Positions 53,937 to 63,485 of a stretch of 64,000 nt of DNA are shown piece by piece; position 1 is the stretch's first letter, and each line of letters opens with the position of its first letter. The position numbers and the translations under genes were made by a program. The DNA lies in contig NZ_JABXWB010000001.1 in the NCBI RefSeq assembly GCF_013375555.1, positions 248,001 to 312,000 on the forward strand, written 5' to 3'. The stretch is from Sphingobium sp. EM0848. GTDB lineage: Bacteria; Pseudomonadota; Alphaproteobacteria; Sphingomonadales; Sphingomonadaceae. A model generated the notes under the pieces. The model did not search any database. It was not told the DNA's origin and saw nothing but the letters and a program-made list of their open reading frames with translations.

Positions 53937-55132
53937 CAGGCCGCCTTGGCAAGCGCGGCGCGGGTCGCGGCAAAACTTGCCTCGATCCGTTTGAGGACTT
54001 CATCGGCCTCGTCCATCGTCATGGTCAGCGGCGGCAGAAGGCGGATGCAATTGTCGCCGCCGCCCGCCACCAGCAAGGCATGATCGCGCGCCGTCGCCAT
54101 CATGTCCCGATTATGGGGGATCAGCTTGATGCCGATCAGCAGCCCCTTGCCCCGCACATCGACGGCAATGTCGGGAAAACGGCCGACGATGGCGCCAAGG
54201 CCTTCGACCAGATGAGCGGATATGGCGCGCACATTGGCCAGCGTTTCCTGCTTTGCGATCTCGTCAAAAGCGGCGATGCCGACCGCCATGGCCAGCGGAT
54301 TGCCGCCGAAGGTCGATCCATGGGTGCCGACGGTCATGCCCTTGGCCGCCTGTGCCGTGGCAAGGCAGGCGCCGATTGGAAAACCGCCGCCCAAAGCCTT
54401 CGCCACAGCCATGATGTCGGGGGCAAGGCCATCGAACCATTGATGCGCGAAAAGCTGGCCCGTGCGGCCCATGCCCGATTGCACCTCGTCAAAGATCAGC
54501 AGGACGCCGTTTTCGGTGCAGAGCCTGCGCACCCAACGCAGCCAGTCCTCTTCCAGCGCCCGCGCACCGCCTTCGCCCTGAACCGGCTCCACGATCAGGG
54601 CTGCGGCGGTGGGACGGCGGATCGCTTCCTCGATGGCGGGGCGATCGTCGATCGACAACTGGACATAACCGGGCAGACGGGGGCCGAAGCCTTCCAGATA
54701 GGTTGCATTGCCCGATGCGTTGACCGCCGCATAGGTGCGGCCATGGAAGGACCCGGCAAAGCCGATCACGTCGATCCGTTCCGGTTCGCCATTGGTGAAA
54801 TGATAGCGGCGCGCGGTCTTCAGCGCGCATTCGATGGCTTCCGATCCGGAATTGCCGAAGAATAGGACATCAGCGAAGCTGGCATCGGTCAGCCGCCGTG
54901 CCAGCGCTTCCTGCTGGGGGATACGGAAGATGTTGGATACATGCCACAGCTTGCCGGCCTGTTCGGTCAGTGCGGCGATCAGCCGGGGATGGGCGTGGCC
55001 CAGGCTGTTGGTCGCGATCCCCGACACGCAATCCAGAAAGCTGCGCCCGTCGCTGCCGTGCAACCAAACGCCTTCGCCCCGTTCCACTTCGACCGGCGCG
55101 CGGTTGTACACGGCCATCAGTTCGCTCGACAT
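53936..55132 (-). CDS. astC: Acetylornithine/succinylornithine aminotransferase, AstC/ArgD-like
   Basis: The protein has 398 residues. It is a class-III PLP aminotransferase: 'FFGNSGSEAIECALK', 'FAGSFHGRTYAAVNASGN', 'LIFDEVQSGMGRTG' and the PLP Lys245 in 'AVAKALGGGFPIGA'. It moves the terminal amino group of an N-acylated diamino acid to 2-oxoglutarate, giving a semialdehyde. As the gene lies between D2HGDH and astA, the catabolic AstC role is more likely than arginine biosynthesis; a second argD is expected elsewhere. Confidence 0.85.
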   Translation of the reverse strand: MSSELMAVYNRAPVEVERGEGVWLHGSDGRSFLDCVSGIATNSLGHAHPRLIAALTEQAGKLWHVSNIFRIPQQEALARRLTDASFADVLFFGNSGSEAIECALKTARRYHFTNGEPERIDVIGFAGSFHGRTYAAVNASGNATYLEGFGPRLPGYVQLSIDDRPAIEEAIRRPTAAALIVEPVQGEGGARALEEDWLRWVRRLCTENGVLLIFDEVQSGMGRTGQLFAHQWFDGLAPDIMAVAKALGGGFPIGACLATAQAAKGMTVGTHGSTFGGNPLAMAVGIAAFDEIAKQETLANVRAISAHLVEGLGAIVGRFPDIAVDVRGKGLLIGIKLIPHNRDMMATARDHALLVAGGGDNCIRLLPPLTMTMDEADEVLKRIEASFAATRAALAKAA

Positions 55133-55134
55133 GT

Positions 55135-56559
55135 TCAGGCTTCCTCCATCATTCCAAAATCGACGCGCCCTATCGGAGTGGGCGCCATGACATATTGTAT
55201 TTCACCCGCCAGACGGCGCAGGGCGGCCGGAACGAAGCGGGGGTAATGGGCGATATTGCGCGGGCCGATCCCGTGTTCGGCGCTGAAACTGCCGCCAAAA
55301 TCGTGGACGACCGTGTCGAAGACCAGCGTCCGTGCGCGGTCGGCCAGCGACGGATCGAGCGGGCCGCGCTCCTCGCTCCAGACCAGATTATAATGCAGGC
55401 CGCCGTCGCCGACATGGCCGAAATCATGGGGGATCAGCCCCGGTGTCTCACGCGCCAATATCCCGGCCATATGATGGCGGAAGCGCATCACATCGCCGCG
55501 CCGCATGGCAATGTCGCAGGCGATGACGGTGCCGCTGGCGCGCAGACCCTCCGGCACTGCATGACGAATGGCCCAAAGGCCGCCCCGATGATCGATGGCG
55601 ATGTCGATGACCGGCGCGTCGAAGCCATCCATGAAGGGCGCAAGACCATGCGCAAGCCGGTCCTCCAGTTGCGTTTCATCGAATGCGTTGCCTGCGGACA
55701 GTTCGATCAGCACGGCATAGGGCGGCAGGCTGTCAAACGGCCTGCGCAATGTGGGGACATGGCTGAAGGCTGCGGCCATGGCGGCATGGCTCATCCCCTC
55801 GAAGGCGGAGAGCAGGCCGCCGAAAGCAGCCTCGGCGGCTTGCAGGATGGGCAGCGCGGCATCGGCATCGCGTAGCGCCACGAGGGCGGTCGTTTGTGCG
55901 GCGGGCAGGGGCTGGAGCGTGACCGTCGCCCGCGTCACGATGCCGAGCGAACCGCCGCTGCCGACCAGAAGATGTTTGAGGTCGAGGCCCGTATTGTTTT
56001 TCCAGAGGGGCAAACCCAATGTCAGCACCTCCGGCTGGGGGGCGGCGCGCACGACGTCCAGCGTGAGCAGATTGGCGCGCATGTCGCCATGGCGCAGCAG
56101 CCGGGCGCCGCCGGTATTGGATGCGATCATGCCGCCGATCGTCGGGTCCGCGCCAAGGTCGATGGGCAGGAACAGGCCGTGTGACGCCGCCGCCGCGTTG
56201 AGCGCGGAGAGGCGGACGCCCGCGTCGACGCAGGCCGTGCGGTTGGCGGGGTCGATCTCGACATGCCGCGACAGGCGTTCGAGATTGATGATGAGCTCAC
56301 CTCCACGATCGGAGGGGAGGCCTGCACCGACCAGTCCGGTACGGCCACCCTGTACGACGATGCGTATATCCCAGGCCATGGCCAGCCGGATCATTTCGCA
56401 GATGGCGGCTGCATCGGCCGGGCGAACCACGGCGACGGGATGTCCGCCGCCGCTTCCCCGGCCGTCGGTGCGATAACCGGCAAGCTCGTCACAGTCCGTC
56501 AGCACATGCGCCTTGCCGACTATATCGCGCAGGGCTTCAATCAGGGCGCTGTCGCTCAT
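55135..56559 (-). CDS. FAD-linked D-2-hydroxyglutarate dehydrogenase-like oxidase
   Basis: The protein has 474 residues. The FAD-binding p-cresol-methylhydroxylase-type domain has 'VVQGGRTGLVGAGLP', 'GADPTIGGMIASNTGGARLL' and 'LKHLLVGSGGSLGIVTRATV'. The C-terminus carries 'DFGHVGDGGLHYNL' and 'SAEHGIGPRN', the metal/substrate residues of D-2-hydroxy-acid dehydrogenases (GlcD, D2HGDH). It overlaps the HglS gene by four bases (ATGA) and ends two bases before astC. HglS makes D-2-hydroxyglutarate, so oxidation of that to 2-oxoglutarate is the obvious role. Confidence 0.85.
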   Translation of the reverse strand: MSDSALIEALRDIVGKAHVLTDCDELAGYRTDGRGSGGGHPVAVVRPADAAAICEMIRLAMAWDIRIVVQGGRTGLVGAGLPSDRGGELIINLERLSRHVEIDPANRTACVDAGVRLSALNAAAASHGLFLPIDLGADPTIGGMIASNTGGARLLRHGDMRANLLTLDVVRAAPQPEVLTLGLPLWKNNTGLDLKHLLVGSGGSLGIVTRATVTLQPLPAAQTTALVALRDADAALPILQAAEAAFGGLLSAFEGMSHAAMAAAFSHVPTLRRPFDSLPPYAVLIELSAGNAFDETQLEDRLAHGLAPFMDGFDAPVIDIAIDHRGGLWAIRHAVPEGLRASGTVIACDIAMRRGDVMRFRHHMAGILARETPGLIPHDFGHVGDGGLHYNLVWSEERGPLDPSLADRARTLVFDTVVHDFGGSFSAEHGIGPRNIAHYPRFVPAALRRLAGEIQYVMAPTPIGRVDFGMMEEA

Positions 56560-57581
56560 GCGGCCTTGGTCATGGCGAAGATGCCCGTCGCATTGCCGCT
56601 GTCGAAGGACAGGTCCAGCGTGCCGGTCGCCGGATCACGGTCACGGGTGATGAATTCATAGAAGGAACCGGGCACCGTGACGATGCGATCCCCGCCATCT
56701 TCCGTGCGAAAGCGGCGTTCGACCAGATCGGCCCGGAAAGCCGTCTGACGCACCTGACCGTTGGCGGAAATTTCAACCCGCTCCTTCATCGGACGGCCCA
56801 GCGTCTTTTGCTGCGCGGCCAGCGCCGCCACGTCCGCAACCCGATCGGTGGCATGGTTGAAGGCATTGCCCTCGGTCGCGATCCAGGCCGCTTCGCCCGA
56901 CGATTGTTTGAGAAGCTCGTAATCGGTCATCATCGGCCGGTCATGATGGCGATCGAAGGCGCCGACGATGACGGGCAGGGCCGCGGCCGCCGTGGCAGGA
57001 TCCACCGTCTGTCCAGCCGCGAAGCGCGCGAGCAGCGCATGGGCCTGGGCGTCCAGCGGGTCACGCGTGGAGCCGAAGACCCGCGCCGCCGCCGCTGCGA
57101 AGGGGCCGTCGAACTGGTCCACATGCAGTTCGCTGACGAAGAATTGCGGGATGGTTTCGGGAAAGTCGCGATGGCGATAGGCCCGGCCGGTCATGCGCAG
57201 CCGGGGCAGGGGATAGAGCGCGGCTTCCTCATAGCCCAATGGCTCCAATATGCGGCGGAAGGCGAGTTCCCCGCGCGGCAGCGCGCCGGTGCCCCCGTTC
57301 GGCAGGCAGACGGTGCGGATGGCGCCATGGTCGAAGCAGACGCGGCGTCCCCCTGCGGTGACGTCCCGGACATAGGCGGCCCCGGTCGGAACGCGTTGCA
57401 GCAGGTCCCGGAAAAGGAGCATGTTCATCGCCGCGGCGAATTCCGCGCGATCGATTTCCGCCCCCTCGCGCCGGTCCACCGGCAACATGGGCGAAAGGGT
57501 GGCGAAAATATCCGCCGCCGCTTCCTCGCCAATGGCGTGCCGAACCAGCGCCTGTGCGCCGCATTCATTCAATCGGATCAT
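56556..57581 (-). CDS. hglS: 2-oxoadipate dioxygenase/decarboxylase (HglS, DUF1338)
   Basis: The protein has 341 residues with the DUF1338 (glyoxalase-like) sequence: 'RMTGRAYRHRDFPETIPQFF', 'SELHVDQFDG', 'EGNAFNHATDRVADVAAL' (His as metal ligand), 'GSFYEFITRD'. In Pseudomonas putida HglS converts 2-oxoadipate to D-2-hydroxyglutarate in lysine breakdown. It is the first gene of the operon; the next gene would oxidise its product. The LysR protein at 57677 diverges from it with 95 bases between. I rejected AstB for this position because none of the AstB motifs are present. Confidence 0.85.
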   Translation of the reverse strand: MIRLNECGAQALVRHAIGEEAAADIFATLSPMLPVDRREGAEIDRAEFAAAMNMLLFRDLLQRVPTGAAYVRDVTAGGRRVCFDHGAIRTVCLPNGGTGALPRGELAFRRILEPLGYEEAALYPLPRLRMTGRAYRHRDFPETIPQFFVSELHVDQFDGPFAAAAARVFGSTRDPLDAQAHALLARFAAGQTVDPATAAAALPVIVGAFDRHHDRPMMTDYELLKQSSGEAAWIATEGNAFNHATDRVADVAALAAQQKTLGRPMKERVEISANGQVRQTAFRADLVERRFRTEDGGDRIVTVPGSFYEFITRDRDPATGTLDLSFDSGNATGIFAMTKAA

Positions 57582-57635
57582 GAAGAGATGCCTCGAATTA
57601 TGATGTTTCCATCTCTATGCTTTGGGATTTCGTCC

Positions 57636-57654
57636 ATGCTAAATGGATTAGCAT
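57636..57654. promoter_or_regulatory. LysR operator between hglS operon and its regulator
   Basis: A perfect inverted repeat ATGCTAA-ATGGA-TTAGCAT lies 22 bases before the lysR start and about 55 bases before hglS. It contains a T-N11-A-like core and is the natural binding site for the adjacent LysR protein. Confidence 0.6.
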
Positions 57655-57676
57655 CATCTGTTGATGAGGAAATGGA

Positions 57677-58573
57677 ATGAACGAAACGCGCCGCTTTCTG
57701 CCGCCCATGGCCGCGCTCAACAGTTTCGTGGCTGCCGCGCGGCATGGCAGTTTCTCCCGCGCCGGGGAGCAGGTCGGCCTGACGCAAAGCGCGGTGAGCC
57801 GTCAGGTGGCGATATTGGAGGATTGGCTCCAGAGCAGCCTGTTTGAACGGCATGGCCGCCGCGTCGTGCTGAATCCGACGGGGGAGGCCTATGCCGAACA
57901 TATCCGACTGGCGCTTGATCGGATTCGATCCGCGACCGAACAGGTCATGCGTCAGACGGAGGGGCGGGAACTCAATATCGCCACCTTGCCGAGTTTCGGC
58001 ATGCGCTGGCTGGCCCCCCGATTGCCCGATCTGACCGCGCGGCATCCCGACCTGACGGTCAATTTCGCGGCGCAATCCTTCCCCTTCGATTTGCGCGACG
58101 GGGGGTATGATGCGGCGATCCATTTCGGTCAGCCCGATTGGCCCAACGCGTCCCATCTCTTTCTCTTCCGGGAGGAGATGGTGGTCGTCTGCGCCCCGGA
58201 CTGGCGCGATGCCCATGCGGTCCGCCAGCCCGCGGATCTGATCGGCAAACCGCTGCTTTTCCAGACCTCCCGCCGTTCGGCGTGGAACCGATGGTTCGAC
58301 GGTTGCGGCCTGAGCGACATTCCACCGCCCAAGGGGCCTGTTTTCGAACATTTCCTGATGCTGGCGCAGGCTGCGGCCTCGGGGGCGGGGGCGGCGCTCA
58401 TCCCCCGGTTCCTGATCGGGCCGGAACTGGATTCGGGCGTGCTGGTCACGCCATTCGATCAATCGCTCCGGGACGACGATGCCTATTATCTCGTCCGCAG
58501 GGACGATTGGGCGTCCAACCGCGCTCTGGTCCAGTTCAGCGATTGGATCGCGACGCAGACGTCGGGTACGTAA
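57677..58573 (+). CDS. LysR family regulator (GcvA-like)
   Basis: The protein has 298 residues. The HTH is 'GSFSRAGEQVGLTQSAVSRQVAILE' in residues 26-50, read here as 'AGEQVGLTQSAVSRQV', with the wing 'LFERHGRRVVLNPTGEAY'. The effector domain begins 'LNIATLPSFGMRWLAPRLP', typical of GcvA/AmpR-like members. It is divergent from hglS and very likely activates the hglS-astD operon in response to a lysine- or arginine-derived metabolite (inference). It converges on hutC with three bases between. Confidence 0.88.
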   Translation: MNETRRFLPPMAALNSFVAAARHGSFSRAGEQVGLTQSAVSRQVAILEDWLQSSLFERHGRRVVLNPTGEAYAEHIRLALDRIRSATEQVMRQTEGRELNIATLPSFGMRWLAPRLPDLTARHPDLTVNFAAQSFPFDLRDGGYDAAIHFGQPDWPNASHLFLFREEMVVVCAPDWRDAHAVRQPADLIGKPLLFQTSRRSAWNRWFDGCGLSDIPPPKGPVFEHFLMLAQAAASGAGAALIPRFLIGPELDSGVLVTPFDQSLRDDDAYYLVRRDDWASNRALVQFSDWIATQTSGT

Positions 58574-58576
58574 GGC

Positions 58577-59314
58577 CTATAGCTGCTGCGGTTCAGCGCC
58601 GGTGCTTCCCTTGGCCGGTCCGAACCGGGCGACGAGGTCGTAGGCGGTGCCCACAAAATGTTGATGGACCAGCGTAATGCCATCCGCGCCGCGCCAGGTG
58701 CGCCGCTCGATGGACAGGCAAGCCGATCCGATGGGCAGTTCAAGGCGGGCCGCTATGGTCCGGTCCGCGGCCACCGCCGCGATACGTGTCTCAGCCTCCG
58801 TCCATGGAACATGTTCGAGCAGCCATGCGCCGGGAGAGATTTTGTCGAACATCTGCGCCGCGATGTCGGGCACCGCCGCCAGGCTGATCAGGCGCCTTTC
58901 GCAGGCGAGCGGACGGTCATCCGCAAAATGAACACCCTCCAGTCGAAGCAGATCGCTATTGCCGGCAAGTTGCAGTTCTTCAGGGTAGTCGGGGTCGGGC
59001 TGCTTCACTTCCCGGCCTGAAAGCTGGAAGCGATAACGCTGTCCTCGCCGGACGACCTCCTGCTCAAGATCGGGGATGTCGAGCACCATCGAATGAACTT
59101 TCGGTTGCGCGACCGATGATCCCGCGCGCTTGTTCCGGTCGACAAGGCCGGCCACCGCAAGGGCAGAAAGCGCCTTGTTCACGGTCATGCGCGAACAATC
59201 ATAGCGCTGCATCAGTTCGTGTTCGGTGGGAAGACGGGCGCCGGGGCGCAATGTCCCCGACAGGATGGCCGTCTCGATTTCGCTGCGGATACGTTCGTGG
59301 AGCGGCAGCTTCAC
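58577..59314 (-). CDS. hutC: HutC, GntR-family repressor of histidine utilisation
   Basis: The protein has 245 residues from GTG 59314, which overlaps the hutF stop (GTGA). The GntR winged helix is '[20 protein letters not shown]' and '[21 protein letters not shown]'. The UTRA effector domain follows ('[20 protein letters not shown]'). HutC binds urocanate and releases the hut promoters. The near-palindrome at 60710-60721 matches the HutC box pattern. It is co-transcribed with hutF, thus autoregulated. Confidence 0.9.
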   Translation of the reverse strand: MKLPLHERIRSEIETAILSGTLRPGARLPTEHELMQRYDCSRMTVNKALSALAVAGLVDRNKRAGSSVAQPKVHSMVLDIPDLEQEVVRRGQRYRFQLSGREVKQPDPDYPEELQLAGNSDLLRLEGVHFADDRPLACERRLISLAAVPDIAAQMFDKISPGAWLLEHVPWTEAETRIAAVAADRTIAARLELPIGSACLSIERRTWRGADGITLVHQHFVGTAYDLVARFGPAKGSTGAEPQQL

Positions 59315-60684
59315 GCGGCAAAGGCCTCCAGGACCTTGCGATATTGCGCCGCAATGCGGTCCCGCGCGACATGGCGGCCGTCGCTGACCACCAGATCGCC
59401 CCTGCGCCAGACATTGCGGATCGCCTGCCGCCCGGCGGCGAACAGCAGGGAGTCCATGATGGATGTGCCCCCTCGGCCGACGAGGGAAGGGTGGTTGGCG
59501 TCGAGACTGACCATGTCCGCGACATGCCCCACCGCAAGACCCGCCGCAACCCCAAGCGCCTGAGCACCGCCTTCCAGCGATGCCTGAAATATTTCCTGCC
59601 CGGTGGAGCGGCCCTGGCCCGATGCCAGCACATTGCGCGTGCGCGCGTCCAGGCGCTGGCCATATTCCAGCCACCGCAATTCTTCCGTCATATCGATCAG
59701 GATATTGGAATCGGAACCGATGCCATATTGGCCGCCCGCTTCCTGGAAAGAGGGGGCGGGAAACAGGCCGTCACCCAGATTGGCCTCCGTCACCGGGCAA
59801 AGCCCGACGACCGCCCCGCTGCGCGCCACTGCCGCGATTTCGGCATGGGTCATATGGGTCGCATGCACGAGGCACCAGTTCCTGCCGACAGCGGCGTGGT
59901 CCATCAGCCATTCGACAGGGCGACGGCCACTCCAGGCGAGGCAGTCGTCAACCTCCTTCATCTGTTCCGCAATATGGATATGAATGGGACCCGCTCCGCC
60001 AAGTTCTTCCAGACGTGCCAGTTCGTCGGCGGTGACGGCGCGAAGGCTGTGGGGCGCGATGCCGACAATCGCGTCCGGCAGCGCCGTTGCGGCCTTGCGG
60101 ATCGCATCCAGCAGGCGCGCAAAGCGGTCCGGATCGGTCACGAAACGGCGCTGGGCCGGGCTCGCTTCGGTTCCGCCGAAACCGGCATGCGCATAGAAGA
60201 CCGGAAGATGCGTGAGGCCGATGCCCGTATCGGCGGCGGCAGCCATGATGGCCTGCGACAGTTCTGCCGGATCGGCATAGCTGGTGCCGTTCCTGTCATG
60301 GTGCAGATAGTGGAATTCACCGACGCGCGTGAACCCGGTTTCCAGCATTTCGACATAGGCCAATGCAGCGATAACATGCAGATGTTCGGGGGTTATCCGA
60401 TCGACGAAGCGATACATGATGTCACGCCATGTCCAGAAACTGTCGCTGCCGGGGCCACGCCTTTCCGCAAGTCCGGCCATGCCGCGCTGAAATGCATGGC
60501 TGTGAAGATTGGACATGCCCGGAATGCCGATCGCATGGCGCTCATCGCCCGGCTGCGGCTCCGCATGCGTCGACAGGGTGGCGACCAGGCCGTGCCGGAT
60601 GCCGATGCGCACATTCTCTTCCCAACCCGTTGCCAGCAGCGCCTGTTGGAAATGGATCATACGCACATCATTGGCCGCATTCAT
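59311..60684 (-). CDS. hutF: HutF, formimidoylglutamate deiminase
   Basis: The protein has 457 residues of the amidohydrolase fold. Metal ligands are HxH in '[15 protein letters not shown]', a His in '[12 protein letters not shown]', a later His ('LVHATHMTH') and the Asp in '[16 protein letters not shown]'. HutF converts N-formimidoyl-L-glutamate to N-formyl-L-glutamate, the five-step route found in Pseudomonas, and fits the presence of hutG. It diverges from hutI across 78 bases holding the HutC operator. Confidence 0.92.
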   Translation of the reverse strand: MNAANDVRMIHFQQALLATGWEENVRIGIRHGLVATLSTHAEPQPGDERHAIGIPGMSNLHSHAFQRGMAGLAERRGPGSDSFWTWRDIMYRFVDRITPEHLHVIAALAYVEMLETGFTRVGEFHYLHHDRNGTSYADPAELSQAIMAAAADTGIGLTHLPVFYAHAGFGGTEASPAQRRFVTDPDRFARLLDAIRKAATALPDAIVGIAPHSLRAVTADELARLEELGGAGPIHIHIAEQMKEVDDCLAWSGRRPVEWLMDHAAVGRNWCLVHATHMTHAEIAAVARSGAVVGLCPVTEANLGDGLFPAPSFQEAGGQYGIGSDSNILIDMTEELRWLEYGQRLDARTRNVLASGQGRSTGQEIFQASLEGGAQALGVAAGLAVGHVADMVSLDANHPSLVGRGGTSIMDSLLFAAGRQAIRNVWRRGDLVVSDGRHVARDRIAAQYRKVLEAFAA

Positions 60685-60709
60685 GGCAATTCGCTCCCGT
60701 TGTTCATTT

Positions 60710-60721
60710 ATGTCTATACAT
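60710..60721. promoter_or_regulatory. HutC operator between hutF and hutI
   Basis: ATGTCTATACAT, a palindrome with one mismatch, sits between the divergent hutF and hutI starts. It agrees with the HutC box pattern TGTATATACA known from Pseudomonas. It could repress both hut transcripts. Confidence 0.65.
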
Positions 60722-60762
60722 TATTCGCAAAGAATGCAATTTATCTCGGAAGGGAGATTCTG

Positions 60763-61959
60763 ATGCGATGCGATAGGCTATGGCGCAATGCACGGCTGGC
60801 GACGATGAGAGGGCCTGGACTGGGTCCTGTCGAAGATGGCATGCTTGCATCGCTGGACGGGATGATCGTCTATGCGGGGCGCGCGGATGAAGCGCCCGCA
60901 TTCGAACCCCGTGAGACGATCGACTGCGACGGCCGCTGGATCACGCCCGGCCTGATCGACTGTCACACCCATCTGATCCACGGCGGCGACCGCGCACGGG
61001 AATTTGAGATGCGGCTGGACGGCTCCACCTATGAGGAGATTGCGCGGGCGGGCGGCGGCATCCTTTCGACCATGCGCGCCACCCGCGCCGCCAGCGAGGA
61101 TGATCTGGTCGCCACCGCTCTGCCTCGTCTCGACGCGCTGATCGCGGAAGGGGCGACCACCGTGGAGGTGAAGTCGGGCTATGGCCTCGACCGCGACACC
61201 GAAATCCGCATGTTGCGCGCCGCCCGGCGGCTGGGGCGGGAACGGCCGGTCCACATCGCCACGACCTTCCTTGGCGCCCATGCCGTGCCGCCGGAATATG
61301 CCGATGATGCGGACGGTTATATCGCCATGCTGTGCGAAGAGGTCCTGCCCGAAGTTGCGGCGCTGGGCTTCGCCGATGCCGTGGACGCCTTTTGCGAGGG
61401 GATCGGCTTCACCCCGGCGCAAACGCAGCGGATGTTCGACGCGGCTGCCCGTCATGGCCTGCCCGTGAAGCTTCACGCCGACCAGCTTTCCAACCTCCAC
61501 GGCGCGGCGCTCGCCGCCGGTCGTGGCGCGTTGTCCGCCGATCATCTCGAATATCTCGACCAAGCGGGGATCGCCGCCATGGCCGCCTCTGGCACGGTCG
61601 CGACACTGTTGCCCGGCGCCTATTATTTCATGCGCGAAAGCAGACTGCCGCCCATTGAGGCGCTGCGCGCTGCGGGCGTGCCCATCGCGCTCGCCACGGA
61701 CTGCAATCCCGGCACGTCACCGCTCACGTCGCTGTTGCTGGCGATGAACCTGGGCGCCACGCTGTTCCATCTCACTGTCGCCGAATGCATCACAGGCGTC
61801 ACCCGCAACGCGGCGCGCGCGCTCGGTCTTGCCGATCGCGGCACGCTGGAAGTCGGCAAGCGCTGCGATCTCGCCATCTGGGACGTCGAGCGTCCCGCCG
61901 AACTCGTCTATCGCATGGGGTATAATCCGCTCCATGCCCGCATCTGGAGTGGTCAATGA
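60763..61959 (+). CDS. hutI: HutI, imidazolonepropionase
   Basis: The protein has 398 residues from ATG 60763, with GAAGGGAG about seven bases upstream; the frame is open far to the left, but that part is opposite hutF. Landmarks are '[20 protein letters not shown]' (metal HxH), '[12 protein letters not shown]', 'KLHADQLSN' and '[10 protein letters not shown]'. It opens 4-imidazolone-5-propionate to N-formimidoylglutamate. It overlaps hutH by four bases. Confidence 0.93.
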   Translation: MRCDRLWRNARLATMRGPGLGPVEDGMLASLDGMIVYAGRADEAPAFEPRETIDCDGRWITPGLIDCHTHLIHGGDRAREFEMRLDGSTYEEIARAGGGILSTMRATRAASEDDLVATALPRLDALIAEGATTVEVKSGYGLDRDTEIRMLRAARRLGRERPVHIATTFLGAHAVPPEYADDADGYIAMLCEEVLPEVAALGFADAVDAFCEGIGFTPAQTQRMFDAAARHGLPVKLHADQLSNLHGAALAAGRGALSADHLEYLDQAGIAAMAASGTVATLLPGAYYFMRESRLPPIEALRAAGVPIALATDCNPGTSPLTSLLLAMNLGATLFHLTVAECITGVTRNAARALGLADRGTLEVGKRCDLAIWDVERPAELVYRMGYNPLHARIWSGQ

Positions 61960-63485
61960 AGGATATTCTGCTCATCCCCGGCAACGTCACGCTGGCGGGC
62001 TGGCGAGACGTCTATCGCGGCGCCCCGGTCCGGCTCGACCCGGCCTGTGCCCTGCATGTCGCCGAAAGTGCTGCCGCCGTTGCCCGGATTATCGCGAAGG
62101 GCGAGCCCGTCTACGGCATCAACACGGGTTTCGGGAAGCTGGCGAGCGTCCGGATCGGCGATGAGGATCTGAGCACCCTCCAGCGCAATATCGTCCTCAG
62201 CCACGCCGCGGGGACGGGCGCGCCTTGTCCCGTCCCGGTGGTTCGCCTGATGATGGCGCTGAAACTCGCCAGCCTTGCGCAGGGCGCGTCGGGCATCAGG
62301 CCCGAAACGGTCGCGCTGATGGAGGCGATGCTGGCCAAGGGCCTGACACCTGTCGTCCCGGCTCAGGGTTCGGTGGGCGCCAGCGGCGATCTGGCGCCGC
62401 TTGCGCATATGGCGGCAACCATGATCGGCGTGGGCGAGATATTCCTGGGCGACGAACGCCTGCCAGCTTCGGAAGCGCTGGCCCGCGCCGGATTGTCGCC
62501 GGTCGATCTTGGCCCCAAGGAGGGGCTGGCCCTGCTCAACGGCACGCAGTTTTCCTGCGGCCTTGCGCTTGCGGGACTGTTCGAGGCCGAACTGCTGTTC
62601 CGCTCCGCCCTTGTGACCGGCGCGCTTTCAACCGAAGCGGCCAAGGGGTCCGATACCCCCTTCGACCCGCGCATCCATCGGCTGCGTCGCCACCGGGGCC
62701 AGATCGAAGTGGCGGACGCGCTGCGCGGACTCATGGCGGACAGCGCGGTCCGCGCGAGCCACAGGGATAATGACGCCCGCGTGCAGGACCCCTATTGCCT
62801 GCGCTGCCAGCCGCAGGTGATGGGCGCCGCGCTCGACCTGCTGCGGCAGGCGGCGACGACGCTGGAGATCGAGGCGAACGGCGTCTCCGACAACCCGCTG
62901 ATCTTCCTGGAAAGTGATGAGGCGCTGTCCGGCGGCAATTTCCATGCCGAGCCGGTGGCCTTCGCCGCTGACATGATCGCCATGGCGATTTGCGAGATCG
63001 GCTCCATCGCGGAACGCCGCATCGCCATGCTGGTCGACCCGGCGCTGTCGGGCCTGCCGGCCTTCCTGACGCCGCGCCCCGGCCTCAATTCGGGCTTCAT
63101 GATCCCGCAGGTGACGGCCGCCGCGCTCGTCAGCGAGAACAAGCAGCGCGCCTATCCGGCCAGCGTCGATTCCATCCCGACCTCCGCCAATCAGGAGGAT
63201 CATGTCTCCATGGCCGCGCACGGCGCGCGACGCCTGTTGGACATGGCGGGCAACGCGACCGCCGTGCTGGGCATCGAATGGCTGGCGGCGGCGCAAGGCG
63301 TCGATTTCCATGCGCCGCTCCAGTCCAGCCCGACGCTCGAAAAGGCCCGCGCCTGTCTACGCGAAACCGTACCGACATTGGCTGACGACCGCCATTTCCA
63401 CCCGGATATGGAGGCCGCCAATGCACTGATCCGGTCGGGCGCGCTGGCGACGCTGGCGGGCGATCTGCTGCCCGGTGTCGCATGA
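61956..63485 (+). CDS. hutH: HutH, histidine ammonia-lyase
   Basis: The protein has 509 residues, full length. The MIO electrophile forms from A142-S143-G144 in '[17 protein letters not shown]', the same numbers as the Pseudomonas enzyme. Y53-containing '[12 protein letters not shown]', 'SDNPLIF' and '[10 protein letters not shown]' are also present. It removes ammonia from histidine to give urocanate. It overlaps hutI and hutG (ATGA each). Urocanase (hutU) is not in this window; it should lie just beyond or elsewhere. Confidence 0.95.
   Translation: MKDILLIPGNVTLAGWRDVYRGAPVRLDPACALHVAESAAAVARIIAKGEPVYGINTGFGKLASVRIGDEDLSTLQRNIVLSHAAGTGAPCPVPVVRLMMALKLASLAQGASGIRPETVALMEAMLAKGLTPVVPAQGSVGASGDLAPLAHMAATMIGVGEIFLGDERLPASEALARAGLSPVDLGPKEGLALLNGTQFSCGLALAGLFEAELLFRSALVTGALSTEAAKGSDTPFDPRIHRLRRHRGQIEVADALRGLMADSAVRASHRDNDARVQDPYCLRCQPQVMGAALDLLRQAATTLEIEANGVSDNPLIFLESDEALSGGNFHAEPVAFAADMIAMAICEIGSIAERRIAMLVDPALSGLPAFLTPRPGLNSGFMIPQVTAAALVSENKQRAYPASVDSIPTSANQEDHVSMAAHGARRLLDMAGNATAVLGIEWLAAAQGVDFHAPLQSSPTLEKARACLRETVPTLADDRHFHPDMEAANALIRSGALATLAGDLLPGVA

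Noticed and set aside
56556..57581. AstB (succinylarginine dihydrolase), expected beside astCAD
   Set aside because: The sequence has DUF1338/HglS motifs and lacks AstB ones; length is also shorter than AstB.
59116..60762. In-frame N-terminal extension of hutI by some 550 codons
   Set aside because: It is antisense to hutF and hutC; the ATG at 60763 has a good ribosome site and gives the family length.
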